36,464 nucleotides of DNA from a virus, in IMG/VR virus record IMGVR_UViG_3300037189_017663, positions 1 to 36,464 of that record; one strand, given 5' to 3'. Each line of letters starts with the position of its first letter. Within the stretch, counting starts at the first letter, position 1. The position numbers were made by a program, and so were the translations under genes. The notes beneath the pieces were generated by a model. The model saw only the letters and a program-made list of their open reading frames with translations. It ran no database searches and was not told where the DNA came from. This document shows, one piece after another, positions 11,912 through 21,510 of the stretch.

Positions 11912-13286
11912 AACACCCAAGGATTGGGGAAAGCTAAATAAGAATGACCGATTTAGAAGCCATGTCCTTTTTTCAAGAGGGGATGTAGACTTTCTACTTC
12001 ACTCCACTCAAAAGAGAATGAAAGATGGTTGGGAAAAATCGGGAAGCGATGAATATCTAGTTTTCTGCTCAAGGCAGCTTGGGAAAACACACTTTGGCTT
12101 AATAGTAGCCATTGAAACTTGCCTTAAGAAACCTGGTAGCCGAGTGCTTTACTATGGACCAAAGAAAGACAAGCTGAAAGATATCATCAATGACGGCCTT
12201 GCGCCGATCATGCTATTCGCTCCAAAAGGTCTGATTATTAGACAGAAGTCAGAGCATCGCTGGAAGATAGGACAATCAGAGTTGAGGCTATGTGCTCTAG
12301 AAAGAGCTCACATCGACAACTACCGAGGGCAGAATGCCAAAGGCCTCATAGTCATTGAAGAGGGTTGTTTCGTTGACTCAGAAGCCTTCAGCTATGCCTG
12401 GCAAAGTGTGATCCATGCTCAAAGGCTCAGACACAAGCCTAAAGTGCTGATCAATACCACTCCCTCAGTGGATGAAGATCACTATATTCATACCGTTTTG
12501 CTGCCAAAACTTGACCAAAAGAAAGCTGTCTCAAATTACACGATCTATCAAAATCCATTCCTTGATGAAGCGGAAATTTTAGAGCTTAAAACCCAAGTGA
12601 CAGAGGAAGTCTGGCGAAGGGAATACCTAGCTGAGATCTTTAGATCCACTACCTCGGTAGCAGTGCCAGAATTTAACGAAAGACACATAGTCAAAATAGA
12701 AGCTCCGCCAGCCTATGCCAACTGGCAAACCTGTGTCGACTTTGGAGGTAGCCTTGATCCTCATGGAATAGCCCTGACCTATTGGGACACCAAGAGAAGC
12801 AAGTGGGTAATTTACAAAACCCATTTGATGCCACCAAATAGCTCTATTCAAGAGATTAGAGACTTTTGCCTAGAATTTGAAAAAGACAAAACCCTTGGCA
12901 GGCATGACAGAGTTGTCGACTGCAGTGGTCAGGTTTCTATTGAGCTGTCTCGCCTGAAGTTTGAACACATGGTAGCAGTAAAAGGTCCAGGATCTTTTGA
13001 TGCAAACCTACAAGCTCTAAGAGTCGCTTTTCAAAACGATGTCATTGAAATAAACAGCACTTGCGCCGATGGCACCAATCAGCTAAAATATGGGAAACTC
13101 AACAAAAACAGAGATGACTTTTTTAGAAATGAAAAACATCACTGCGACTTAATCGCTGCACTCATGTACGGCTTTAAAGTAAAGGTAACCCATGATCCCT
13201 TTCCAGCTCATTATGGCTTTCATAAAGAGAAGTATCATAGGCCTCCAGCGCCAAAATCACACCTTGCCTTGCTTGGGGAAATCTGA
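11901..13286 (+). CDS. terL: Terminase large subunit
   Basis: 461 residues. The ATPase domain has a Walker A-like S-R-Q-L-G-K-T (57-63) and Walker B L-I-V-I-E-E (149-154), followed by a coupling segment N-T-T-P (185-188). The nuclease domain (about 275-430) has an RNase H-like set of acids: D280 in V-D-F-G, D340 in V-V-D-C, and D416 in H-H-C-D-L. It powers DNA packaging into the prohead and cuts the concatemer. Length and motifs look complete. Cleavage type (headful or fixed ends) cannot be read off; the circular assembly is in keeping with headful packaging. Confidence 0.95.
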   Translation: MKTETPKDWGKLNKNDRFRSHVLFSRGDVDFLLHSTQKRMKDGWEKSGSDEYLVFCSRQLGKTHFGLIVAIETCLKKPGSRVLYYGPKKDKLKDIINDGLAPIMLFAPKGLIIRQKSEHRWKIGQSELRLCALERAHIDNYRGQNAKGLIVIEEGCFVDSEAFSYAWQSVIHAQRLRHKPKVLINTTPSVDEDHYIHTVLLPKLDQKKAVSNYTIYQNPFLDEAEILELKTQVTEEVWRREYLAEIFRSTTSVAVPEFNERHIVKIEAPPAYANWQTCVDFGGSLDPHGIALTYWDTKRSKWVIYKTHLMPPNSSIQEIRDFCLEFEKDKTLGRHDRVVDCSGQVSIELSRLKFEHMVAVKGPGSFDANLQALRVAFQNDVIEINSTCADGTNQLKYGKLNKNRDDFFRNEKHHCDLIAALMYGFKVKVTHDPFPAHYGFHKEKYHRPPAPKSHLALLGEI

Positions 13287-13294
13287 GGCTATAA

Positions 13295-15223
13295 ATGTCT
13301 AGTACTTACTGGGGTTTAGCTCCTGAGTCTGAAATAGCAAATGAGATTAATCACAAGTGGGAAAAACATCAAAGATGGCTGTCTATCACTGGCTACGGTG
13401 AAAGAGCTCAAAGGATGTATGATGCCTTTTATGGTGACTTTGGCGTCTCTTTGGACGATGAAAAAATCAACGCGAAAATGTCAGTGAATCACTTCAAAAG
13501 CTTGATCCAAAGACTTCACTCGATCACTACTCAATCAAAGCTGCAGTACGTTCCCAAGAGCAGAAATAGCGATGCTGCAGCCATGAATGAGACAGACCTA
13601 GCTAAAGGGCTTTTGGAATACTACGCCGATGAAAAAGACATGAATTCTATCACATCGCGAATGGTCGAGCTTGGCCTTGTGATGCTAGATTCTTACGTTT
13701 ATGCGCCGTGGGATAAACACCAAGGCGAGCTAACAGTGGAAGGGGAAACCCTTAGAAATGGTGATCAGGCTTTTTACTTGATGAATCCATTCGATGTGGC
13801 AAGACACCCGACTTTAGAGCAAAGCCCTTACTACATCATAAAGCTAGCAGTGAACAAATATGACCTGGCAGCTCTTTATCCTGAAAAGGCAGATGCTATC
13901 AAGTCAGTGAACATAGAGTATCCTACATTTAACAATGGCTACCTCAATACTCCGTTTAATCAAGACACCACGGGCTATGATGATGATGACACGATCTACT
14001 GCTATCATTTTCTACACGATAGGACGCCGACTCTTCCAAAAGGGCGCTACACTTTAATAGCTGGCTCTGAAGTCTTAGAGGATAGCATCCTCCCCTACAA
14101 GACTTTGCCCGTTGTAAGATTCGCACCTGGAAGGACTGAGGGCACTGTGACGGGTGACTCGATAGCAACGTCCCTCTATGGCATCCAACAGGCTATTGAC
14201 CGGCTCTATTCGTCAAATCTGACCAACAACATGCACTTTAACAAGCAATCAATTTGGAGTCCGAGCGCTGTTGATATCTCAAGGCTGTCTGAGGGCTATA
14301 ACTTGGTAGTTTCAGCCCAAAAGCCAGAGCCTTTACAGCTCACAGGCTCTAGTCCAGAAAGTTACAAGCTACTGCAGGGCTATGAGGCCGTGATGCAAAC
14401 CATTTCAGGCGTCAACGCGACTACCAGGGGAAACCCTGAATCTAGTTTGAAGTCTGGAACAAGCTTAGCCTTGATGCTTTCTATCTCAGTGATGTCTGCA
14501 GACTCTATTCAAAAAAACTATGTAAGAGCTGCAGCCGACCTTGGGACAATAGTTATCCACAATATTCAGGCCTTTGCCACTGAGAAGCGAATTGCCTACA
14601 TCGGCGGCGTTTCTAAAAAGTCTCAGGCTAAAGAATTCAGCTCAAAAGATGTAATGAGCATTGACCGAGTGACTATTGATATTGGAAACCCACTGCTATC
14701 AAACTATGCAGGAAGACAAGAAATGATCCAACAATGGATGCAATTTGGCATTGTCAAGGATCCTAAAGCCATAGTTGAATTCCTTAGAACAGGCCAAATC
14801 GACTCCATCACTGAAGACGACTTCAAAGACGGTGTATTGATCAGATCAGAAAATGAGCAGCTTAGAAAAGGCGAGCTGCCTCCTGTTGTCAAAACAGACA
14901 ACCATCCTGAGCATATCGTTAAGCATAAAGCTTTAGCAAACGATCCTGAAATCAGACTAAACCCTGAGATCATGGCAAACCTTTTAGAACACATGCAAAT
15001 GCATATTGATGAAATGAAGTCTATAGATCCTGACCTGGCAGCCATTCTGCAGCTCATGCCCTTACCATCGCAACAGATGCCTCCACCGCCTGGACCTGAT
15101 GCTGGAATAGGAGCGCCAGAAAGTGGAATGCCTGGCCTTCCCGATGTGCCAAGCAACGCTCCGCCAGAGGCTCAGCAAGCACTTGATCAAGCAGTTCAAC
15201 CAATTGAAGGACAAATAGCATGA
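13295..15223 (+). CDS. Portal protein
   Basis: 642 residues, the size of podovirus portals such as that of P22. The N-terminal half has the usual portal pattern of a helix-rich wing (K-M-S-V-N-H-F-K-S-L-I-Q-R-L) and strands (Q-A-F-Y-L-M-N-P-F-D-V-A-R). The middle holds the long stem helices around 325-420 (G-I-Q-Q-A-I-D-R-L-Y-S-S-N-L-T). The last 60 residues are rich in Pro, Gly and Gln. The dodecameric ring at one vertex is the channel for packaging and ejection and anchors the tail. Position between terminase and scaffold agrees. It overlaps the scaffold gene by ATGA. Confidence 0.88.
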   Translation: MSSTYWGLAPESEIANEINHKWEKHQRWLSITGYGERAQRMYDAFYGDFGVSLDDEKINAKMSVNHFKSLIQRLHSITTQSKLQYVPKSRNSDAAAMNETDLAKGLLEYYADEKDMNSITSRMVELGLVMLDSYVYAPWDKHQGELTVEGETLRNGDQAFYLMNPFDVARHPTLEQSPYYIIKLAVNKYDLAALYPEKADAIKSVNIEYPTFNNGYLNTPFNQDTTGYDDDDTIYCYHFLHDRTPTLPKGRYTLIAGSEVLEDSILPYKTLPVVRFAPGRTEGTVTGDSIATSLYGIQQAIDRLYSSNLTNNMHFNKQSIWSPSAVDISRLSEGYNLVVSAQKPEPLQLTGSSPESYKLLQGYEAVMQTISGVNATTRGNPESSLKSGTSLALMLSISVMSADSIQKNYVRAAADLGTIVIHNIQAFATEKRIAYIGGVSKKSQAKEFSSKDVMSIDRVTIDIGNPLLSNYAGRQEMIQQWMQFGIVKDPKAIVEFLRTGQIDSITEDDFKDGVLIRSENEQLRKGELPPVVKTDNHPEHIVKHKALANDPEIRLNPEIMANLLEHMQMHIDEMKSIDPDLAAILQLMPLPSQQMPPPPGPDAGIGAPESGMPGLPDVPSNAPPEAQQALDQAVQPIEGQIA

Positions 15224-16101
15224 CAGAAGCAGCAACAGCCTCCACTCCATCCCAAGGGACGAGCGAGGCGCCGGCAGCAAGTGAGACAGTAGAGAATCAA
15301 GCACAGGCGAATGAAACGCCAGCCCAAGCAGAAAGGCGCAAGCTAAAAGCGAAGATCAACGGCAAAGAGACAGAAGTCTATGAGGATGACGTACTCAGGG
15401 ATTACCAAAAGTATGCCTCCGCTGATGAAAAGCTTAGAGAAGCTGCCCAAAAGAGAAAAGACATTGAACGGTTCTATGAGCAGCTCGAAAAAGATCCTGA
15501 ATCTCTTCTTAACGATCCAAGGCTGCCCATAAATAAGCAAGAGCTGGCCATGAAGTGGCTCACTGAGCAGATTGAACAGGAAGTAAAGTATTCTGATCCC
15601 AAAGATCGAGAGCTTGATGAAATTAGAAGAGAGCTTGAGCAGTTTAAGAACAGAGATAAAGAAGCTGAAGAAACCAAGCAACAACAAGAGCACAGGCAGC
15701 TTGTAGAACAGAGAAGAGAAGCTATTGCCACAACTTTATCTGAAGCTATGGCTCTTAGCCCTTTATCCAAGGATCCTGAAATAGCTGCAGCAACGCTCCG
15801 CGATATGGCTATGCACATGAGGCTTTGCAAAGAGGCCGGCTATGATATCACTCCACAAGAACTAGCTCAGCATGTGGAAAAGAAAAACCTTGGATCTATG
15901 AGAGCTCTAGCTACAAAACTTAAAGGTGAAGATCTGATCAACTTTTTCGGTGAAGAGGTAGTCACAGAAATTAGAAGAGCTGACCTTTCCAGAATTAAAA
16001 AGGCTAGAGAAATTCCTCCAGCCCAAACTGCAGAGCATTGGGAAAACAAAAAGGCGCAAGTCAGACAGCTTTATGATCCGAGTGAATTAAGATCACGCTA
16101 A
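15220..16101 (+). CDS. Scaffolding protein
   Basis: 293 residues, highly charged and mostly helical. A disordered Ala/Thr/Glu-rich start (1-40) is followed by a pattern seen in many phage scaffolds: K-I-N-G-K-E-T-E-V-Y-E-D-D-V-L ... A-D-E-K-L-R-E-A-A-Q (about 45-75). A long coiled coil (100-170) and a basic helical C-terminus follow. It would shape the prohead shell and leave before maturation. The position between portal and coat protein is the standard one. A terminator follows, so it ends the first late transcript. Confidence 0.83.
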   Translation: MTEAATASTPSQGTSEAPAASETVENQAQANETPAQAERRKLKAKINGKETEVYEDDVLRDYQKYASADEKLREAAQKRKDIERFYEQLEKDPESLLNDPRLPINKQELAMKWLTEQIEQEVKYSDPKDRELDEIRRELEQFKNRDKEAEETKQQQEHRQLVEQRREAIATTLSEAMALSPLSKDPEIAAATLRDMAMHMRLCKEAGYDITPQELAQHVEKKNLGSMRALATKLKGEDLINFFGEEVVTEIRRADLSRIKKAREIPPAQTAEHWENKKAQVRQLYDPSELRSR

Positions 16102-16136
16102 AAAGCTTGCAATTTAAAAAGACACCGCATAAAATT

Positions 16137-16165
16137 AGAGTAGATAACAAGTCTACTCTTTTTTC
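16137..16165 (+). terminator. Rho-independent terminator between scaffold and coat genes
   Basis: AGAGTAGA (16137-16144) pairs perfectly with TCTACTCT (16152-16159) over a 7-base loop, followed by a T-rich run (16160-16165 and beyond). It separates the terminase-portal-scaffold genes from the coat gene, so the coat gene must be reached by read-through or its own promoter. Confidence 0.85.
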
Positions 16166-16226
16166 TTTCTATCCTCGGACGAAAGAAAATCTAAATAAAT
16201 ATCATTCTACCAAACGGCGAATGAAA

Positions 16227-16254
16227 TTGTCACGTTCCCTGTGCAACATAAACA
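16227..16254 (+). promoter_or_regulatory. Candidate coat-gene promoter
   Basis: TTGTCA (16227-16232; 5 of 6) and TAAACA (16249-16254; 3 of 6) are 16 bases apart. The message would start near 16262, leaving AAAGGA as ribosome site before the ATG at 16282. The stretch 16102-16281 holds this and the terminator only; a reading frame through it is judged spurious. Confidence 0.38.
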
Positions 16255-16281
16255 AAACCACTATATTTAAAGGATATAACT

Positions 16282-17523
16282 ATGTCAGTGAATACACCTA
16301 CAACTTTAGCTTCGCGCTTTAAGGCGCAGTACAACAAAGAAATTTCTCAAATTGTTCCAATGACAGCCGACATTTTAAGAGCAGTAAAGTTCAAGGACGA
16401 CCTCTCTTTGGGCGAGAATGCAAACTTTGACGTTCAATTATCTATGGAGCTCGGTTTTAGCCAGGGCACAGGAAACGCTACTTTAAACGGAGCGATCTCT
16501 CAAGCAACAGCTAAAGCAACCGTTACTGGTTACAGCTTGGTTCTTCAGTCACAAGTTTCTTACGATGCAATCACTCGCGCTAAGTCAAGCCAGAAAGCAT
16601 TTGCAAGTTTTGCAGATTCTAAATTCATTCCTATGGTCGACTCTTTCAGAATGAGAGAAGAATATCACGCTCTTTTAGGCCGTGATCAAGGCCTAGGAAA
16701 AGTGACAGACAACACAGCCGGCGTTTTGACTATCTCTGTTGACACTTGGATCCCAGCTCTTGCATCTTCTTTAGTTGGCGCTGTAATCAATGCTTACGAT
16801 GCCAAGCTTACTGCTACCACAGCATCAGGATCTCAGCACAACGGAGACTTGACTGTAACTGCAGTGTCTTTAACTAACCGCACTATCACCGTCTCAGGTA
16901 CTAACGCGGCCGTTGTCGCAAACGACTATCTTTATTTCAAAGGCGACTACACTGTTACAAGTCGAATTGGTTTGCTTTCAATCGCTCAAAACACAGGGAC
17001 TCTTTTTGGAATTTCAGCGGCGACATATCCACTTTGGAAAGGAAACACCTACGATCTTGGGACTTCCAACATCACTCTAGGCAAAATTCTTAAAGCAGCT
17101 TCTTTAGCTGGCGATAAAGGATGTGCAGGAAAAACCTTGACTTGCTCTGTTCCAGTTGGAGCTTTCCAAAGCTTGGTTTCCGATGAAGCGGCTCTTGTTC
17201 AGTACGGCGCTAACAAAACCAAGACAGCCGAAAACGGATTTGAGTACATCAAATTCTACGGCGCTACTGGCCTAATCGAAGTTAAGCCTCACTTGTTTAT
17301 GCCGCAAGGAAAAGCGCTTATTTGGTGTCCAGAATACACTTATGTAATTGGATCCCAGGAAGCAACAGCTCAGATTGCTAAAGACGGCGACATGGTATTT
17401 GACCTTGAGTCTTCTATGGCTAAAGAGATGAGAATGTACTCCGACACTTGCGGCGTTTTCACAGAGCGTCCTGGGTTTATGGTTTACATGACAAGATCAG
17501 ACAGCCTTGCACTAGGCGCTTAA
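16282..17523 (+). CDS. Major capsid (coat) protein
   Basis: 413 residues. The beginning (MSVNTPTTLASRFKAQYNKE) and the stretch T-A-D-I-L-R-A-V-K-F-K-D-D follow the pattern of P22-like coat proteins of the HK97 fold. A central beta-rich insertion (about 150-230, with T-V-T-A-V-S-L-T-N-R-T-I-T-V-S-G) is probably a surface domain. The length suits the family. It is flanked by terminators on both sides, so it forms its own transcription unit, which would allow the high level needed for a shell protein. AAAGGA is 7 bases from the start. Confidence 0.88.
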   Translation: MSVNTPTTLASRFKAQYNKEISQIVPMTADILRAVKFKDDLSLGENANFDVQLSMELGFSQGTGNATLNGAISQATAKATVTGYSLVLQSQVSYDAITRAKSSQKAFASFADSKFIPMVDSFRMREEYHALLGRDQGLGKVTDNTAGVLTISVDTWIPALASSLVGAVINAYDAKLTATTASGSQHNGDLTVTAVSLTNRTITVSGTNAAVVANDYLYFKGDYTVTSRIGLLSIAQNTGTLFGISAATYPLWKGNTYDLGTSNITLGKILKAASLAGDKGCAGKTLTCSVPVGAFQSLVSDEAALVQYGANKTKTAENGFEYIKFYGATGLIEVKPHLFMPQGKALIWCPEYTYVIGSQEATAQIAKDGDMVFDLESSMAKEMRMYSDTCGVFTERPGFMVYMTRSDSLALGA

Positions 17524-17544
17524 GTTTAAAGTGAACTAAATAAT

Positions 17545-17575
17545 AGGCTAGCTGGCAAAACTGGCTAGCCTTTTT
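17545..17575 (+). terminator. Rho-independent terminator after the coat gene
   Basis: AGGCTAGC (17545-17552) pairs with GCTAGCCT (17564-17571) over an 11-base loop, followed by five T. It lies 22 bases past the coat stop and precedes the AAAGGA of the next gene. Confidence 0.88.
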
Positions 17576-17593
17576 CTAAAAAAGGATAAAATC

Positions 17594-18136
17594 ATGGCTA
17601 CTGTTAGTTTAGTAATAAAGACAGATAAAGATCCAAACGAATTTAAAAAGTCAAGTCAACCCGATGCAAACATGAACAAGCTAGAAAACCTTTTAGCTGG
17701 CCTTAGTTGTGGAGCATATCTAGGAAGCGTGGCTATCCACGGATCTAGCTCCGATCCTGCCTATGCAACTGGAACAATTACCCTAGCTTCTGCAGTAGCT
17801 ACCAACACAGTGACGATTGGTAAAACAGTTTTCACATTCACATCAACGCCGACAAGCAACACAGCGACAGCGGTGGACGTGGAAGTAGACGGAGCCTCCG
17901 ACACTGCAGATGCGGCGGCTCTCGCTGCAGCAATCAATGCCAATACTTTAGGCGCGGCTACCATCGTTTCAGCAACTTCAGCCCTTGGTGTTGTCACCTT
18001 GACAGCTCTTGTGTCTGGCGTAACTGGAAACTACATAGCTCTAGCCAAGTCAGGCGCTCCAATCACTGTATCGGGAGCCTACCTTTCCGGTGGAGCTGGC
18101 GGACCTGCAGGGACTCCAGAAATCATAGGGAGATAA
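17594..18136 (+). CDS. Virion structural protein, beta-rich (possible head decoration)
   Basis: 180 residues. The first 45 residues are mixed and basic. The remainder is Thr/Ala/Val-rich beta sequence with a pattern common in phage structural proteins: a T-N-T-V-T-I-G-K-T-V-F-T-F strand pair, D-A-A-A-L-A-A-A-I-N-A-N, then G-V-V-T-L-T-A-L-V-S-G-V-T-G-N. A Gly-rich tail ends it. Its place right after the coat protein suggests decoration or head stabilisation, but the domain also occurs in tail proteins. Confidence 0.68.
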   Translation: MATVSLVIKTDKDPNEFKKSSQPDANMNKLENLLAGLSCGAYLGSVAIHGSSSDPAYATGTITLASAVATNTVTIGKTVFTFTSTPTSNTATAVDVEVDGASDTADAAALAAAINANTLGAATIVSATSALGVVTLTALVSGVTGNYIALAKSGAPITVSGAYLSGGAGGPAGTPEIIGR

Positions 18137-18138
18137 TC

Positions 18139-18477
18139 ATGTCTAATCGTGAATTGAAAGTAACTCAAGCGGCAAATTTAACCTCCGTGGTGGCAAGTAC
18201 CACGGTAGGGTTTACTGCAGATTTCTCTATGGTAAGAGGCGCCCAAGCTGTTTGGACTTCGACAACTTTGTCGGGCTCTGTTCAACTTCAGTATTCTCTA
18301 AACAACGTAGATTGGATTGACGTAGAGGCAGCCACCTCTATCACCAACACGAACGCAACTAAGTATTGGGACATTACCAACACCGCGATTGATGCTCTCT
18401 ATTGGCGAGTGAACGTAGTTAGAAGCTCAGGCACTTACACGACTCTTAAGGTTTACTTTGCTAACATTTCAAGGTAG
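18139..18477 (+). CDS. Small beta-sandwich virion protein (paralogue of 34612-34944)
   Basis: 112 residues. Strand-rich: residues 38-60 (A-V-W-T-S-T-T-L-S-G-S-V-Q-L-Q-Y-S-L-N-N-V-D-W) and the end Y-W-R-V-N-V-V-R-S-S-G-T-Y-T-T-L-K-V-Y. The same pattern, with Y-Y-R-V and T-R-T-S-G-T, appears in the last late gene, so the two are probably duplicates with roles at two places in the particle. It is placed 2 bases behind the previous gene and is presumed structural. Confidence 0.7.
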   Translation: MSNRELKVTQAANLTSVVASTTVGFTADFSMVRGAQAVWTSTTLSGSVQLQYSLNNVDWIDVEAATSITNTNATKYWDITNTAIDALYWRVNVVRSSGTYTTLKVYFANISR

Positions 18478-18484
18478 GTGATTT

Positions 18485-21169
18485 ATGGCAACTTCAGTAA
18501 GCTTTAACGGCGCAACCTATTCCATCCCTGTTGTCGGCGAGCGACAATGGGGTACGAATGTTTCTAACTTTCTAATCGCTGTTGCTGGCAATGCTTTAAG
18601 CAAGGCTGGCGGTACTTTTACGCTGACAACTGCAGATGTAAACTTTGGTACTAGCTATGGCCTTGTAGTCCCATACATCAAAAACAGTGTGGGAAACATT
18701 GCAGCGAGTGGAATCATTCGCTTTGCCAATTTAGACACCATAGCCTGGAGGAATGCTGCTAACAATGCTGACATTGCTTTAAGGCTAAACGCTTCTGACA
18801 GACTGCAGCTTGGTGGCGTAGATATTCCTACCATCTCAAGCACTGATACACTCACAAATAAGACTTTGACCTCTCCAGTTTTAACCACTCCAGCTTTAGG
18901 CACTCCAGCAAGCGGTGTACTAACCAACGCAACAGGACTACCAGTATCAACTGGTATCTCAGGACTTGGTGCAAACGTAGCAACATTCCTAGGTACTCCC
19001 TCTAGTGCCAACCTTGCTTCAGCCCTAACAGATAAAACTGGAACTGGCGTGAATGTCTTTGGCACTGCACCTACTTTAGATAAACCAGTAATCAACCAAG
19101 CAGACGTTACACAAGCGGCTTCAGCGACTACTCCTGCTGCTGGCAAAAGTGCTATCTATGTCAATAGTGGCGACTCTAAGCTTCACGTAGTTGACTCAAG
19201 CGGAAACGATGTGGCTGTAGGATCTGGCTCTAGTGGCCGCAACTATATGGGCGATTGGTACGATGCTGCCAAAGATATTGGCACAGTTACCAACTCTTTA
19301 GGTGATACGCTATCCTCTTCAGACAGAACGGCAAATAAAACCACTTGGGGAAGCTCAAACACTTCCCTTTTGACCATTGCTAGGTCTGCTAATACCTCTC
19401 TAAGACAAGCTTACAACTATCTAATCACTGAAGCTGGTTCATCCTCTGGAGCTTTTATAGAGTCGCCACTATTCACTTTAGATGGTACTGATTTAGGCAA
19501 ACCTGTCTCTATTAGCTTTGATGTAACAGGTAACGCGGCAGACGGTGATTATCAGACATATATTTGTCGCTATAACTCTTCCAATATTTTGCAGGAGAGA
19601 ATTGTAGTTGCAGGTAATGCCTCTACTACTTCACCTTACAGCGCAAAATTGCCTACAGGTACTACAACTTTAAATGGTTTCTTTGTACCAAGTAGTACAA
19701 GTACAGATCAGTATGCCTTGAGGATTGTAAGCAATAACTCTTCAGCGGCAAGTTTAAGAATTGATACCATTTTCATTGGCCCTCAGCCGATTAGAGTGGG
19801 TGCGGCGATTACTGATCCAATCGCTTGGACGCCAACAGGGTCTTGGTCTACCAACACAACGTACACTGGTGTCTATTCCAGAATGGGTAAATTCGCTGTA
19901 ATTGAAGCCAAGCTTTCATTAGCTGGTGCACCTACAGCCGCAGCATTAACTATTAATATGCCAGCAGGCATGACTATTGACACCGCAGCTATGGTTGGAT
20001 TTGTTTCCGCCGATGACCAGTCTTTAGGGTTAGGAACAGCGGTTGACAACGGAACTAACAACTATTCTTTAAAAGTGGGCTATCAATCGACAACCTCGGT
20101 CAGAGTATTCGCAACAAACGCCGGTGGTACATATGGATTGGGTAATGTAGTTAATGCTACCGTACCGATTACGTTTGGTGCATCCGATTCAGTGAGCGTA
20201 AGATGGATGGTTCCAATTGTTGAATGGTCATCCAACGTAACCATGGCAGATCGAGCGGTGGAAGAATGGGCAAGCAACAGCAACACAGCTGATGCCTCTG
20301 ATTCCTCATCATTTGTTTACGGCCCAGGTGGATCATCCACTCCTGGAGCGTTAACTGGAACACAGTCTAAAAGAGTTAGATTTACAACACCCATACAACC
20401 TACAGACACGCTCATTCTAGAGTTTATGAATGCTTCTGTGGACACAAATCTGTGGTTGCCTGCGAGCGGCAATTATTGGGGTACACTGGCATATCAGCAG
20501 CAACTATCTAATGCCTATGGTGTCTACGTCCGGAAGGTAAACGCTACCGATGCTGATGTGTTCTTCTCTGCAAATGCACAGACTAGTTCAGGCGTTTATG
20601 GAGCGGCGGGCACTTCGTGGTCTTCCATAACCAACACTAAATGGCGAGTCCGTAAAGTCTCAGGCGGTGCACAAGTTGGCTATCCAATCTCCTCCGCTAA
20701 CATAGTCGGTAGGGTTGATGGTAATGCGCCTGCTACGGGGATGGTGGGGGAGCTAATAGAAACTGCTTCCTTTAGTGACTATACAACCACTACCTCAGAA
20801 GCTGACGTTACAGGTGCAAGCATAACCCTTACCCCAGGTAGATGGCGTGTGTTTTATGCTCTAGCGGCTAATGCTACAACAGGTAGCTCCTCTGGGAATA
20901 TAACCTATACAGAAGTTAGGGTGACAGATTCTTCTAATGCTGTCTTAACTAAGACAATCAAAAATTTGTACGCACAAAGTCCAGCTACTGGAACTAATAT
21001 GGTTATTATTGGGTCACTAAGCGCAGAAGTGGTAATCACTGTAACTACAACTACAACCTATAAATTAAGGGCGAAGCATACAAATGGATCTGGTAGTGGT
21101 AGCGGTTCTATATATGGTACAGCGGCTTCATTAGGTAACGCTAATTTCCATGCTATCAGAATCGCCTAA
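18485..21169 (+). CDS. Tail fibre or appendage protein
   Basis: 894 residues, Thr/Ser/Ala/Gly-rich throughout. Residues 120-160 carry the phage-fibre repeat [24 protein letters not shown] (in two overlapping parts), and about 215-240 has the S-A-I-Y-V-N-S-G-D motif often seen near it. The middle (about 255-435) looks like a jelly-roll or carbohydrate-binding region. The end (about 755-894) is beta-rich with [17 protein letters not shown]. It likely binds the host surface. It lies between the coat-side genes and the connector, where many podoviruses have small head genes, so its place is odd for a fibre; a head-fibre role is possible. Confidence 0.75.
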   Translation: MATSVSFNGATYSIPVVGERQWGTNVSNFLIAVAGNALSKAGGTFTLTTADVNFGTSYGLVVPYIKNSVGNIAASGIIRFANLDTIAWRNAANNADIALRLNASDRLQLGGVDIPTISSTDTLTNKTLTSPVLTTPALGTPASGVLTNATGLPVSTGISGLGANVATFLGTPSSANLASALTDKTGTGVNVFGTAPTLDKPVINQADVTQAASATTPAAGKSAIYVNSGDSKLHVVDSSGNDVAVGSGSSGRNYMGDWYDAAKDIGTVTNSLGDTLSSSDRTANKTTWGSSNTSLLTIARSANTSLRQAYNYLITEAGSSSGAFIESPLFTLDGTDLGKPVSISFDVTGNAADGDYQTYICRYNSSNILQERIVVAGNASTTSPYSAKLPTGTTTLNGFFVPSSTSTDQYALRIVSNNSSAASLRIDTIFIGPQPIRVGAAITDPIAWTPTGSWSTNTTYTGVYSRMGKFAVIEAKLSLAGAPTAAALTINMPAGMTIDTAAMVGFVSADDQSLGLGTAVDNGTNNYSLKVGYQSTTSVRVFATNAGGTYGLGNVVNATVPITFGASDSVSVRWMVPIVEWSSNVTMADRAVEEWASNSNTADASDSSSFVYGPGGSSTPGALTGTQSKRVRFTTPIQPTDTLILEFMNASVDTNLWLPASGNYWGTLAYQQQLSNAYGVYVRKVNATDADVFFSANAQTSSGVYGAAGTSWSSITNTKWRVRKVSGGAQVGYPISSANIVGRVDGNAPATGMVGELIETASFSDYTTTTSEADVTGASITLTPGRWRVFYALAANATTGSSSGNITYTEVRVTDSSNAVLTKTIKNLYAQSPATGTNMVIIGSLSAEVVITVTTTTTYKLRAKHTNGSGSGSGSIYGTAASLGNANFHAIRIA

Positions 21170-21195
21170 CCCACACTGTTACAAAACCCCAAATC

Positions 21196-21222
21196 ATCGA
21201 CACGTTAAGTTGATATGTCGAT
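21196..21222 (+). repeat. Inverted repeat ahead of the small gene at 21245
   Basis: ATCGACA (21196-21202) and TGTCGAT (21216-21222) with a 13-base spacer. It covers an alternative upstream ATG (21215) that lacks a ribosome site. It may be a messenger hairpin at the fibre/head-gene border, or chance. Confidence 0.35.
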
Positions 21223-21244
21223 CACGCAAAGAGAAAGGGACAAA

Positions 21245-21508
21245 ATGAAAATGAATCTTAAGAAAATGGTTGATGAAGCTGACAATGGAATCCTAGATGA
21301 AATTATCGGCAGATCAGAAAAGAAAATGGTTGAGCCTTTTAAGAAAAAGGAAACTGTCATAGCCATTGCCAAGCCTGAAGATGAAATGGAAGATGGCATG
21401 GAAAAGCCAGAAATGGAAGGCGAGAGCGTGGAAGCTTCTATTCCTCCAGAGGATATGGAGATGCTCTTAGAGATGTATTCTAAAATCAAAGGATCAAAAG
21501 AGGTTTAA
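21245..21508 (+). CDS. Small acidic hypothetical protein
   Basis: 87 residues from the ATG at 21245 (MKMNLKKMVDEADNGILDEI), which follows AAAGGGA. An in-frame ATG at 21215 lacks a ribosome site and lies in an inverted repeat. The protein is Met/Glu/Lys-rich and acidic in its second half (EDEMEDGMEKPEMEGESVEA) and likely disordered in the middle. It is close-packed between fibre and connector genes. No function is recognised; small acidic chaperones or head-assembly factors occur at such places. Confidence 0.65.
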   Translation: MKMNLKKMVDEADNGILDEIIGRSEKKMVEPFKKKETVIAIAKPEDEMEDGMEKPEMEGESVEASIPPEDMEMLLEMYSKIKGSKEV

Positions 21509-21510
21509 TC

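Noticed and set aside
14704-15304. Several long minus-strand frames under portal and scaffold genes
   Set aside because: Low-complexity Ser/Cys/Leu-rich shadows of Gln/Pro/Ala-rich coding sequence.
16107-16322. Frame of 71 codons between scaffold and coat genes
   Set aside because: It contains a perfect rho-independent terminator and runs into the coat gene in another frame.
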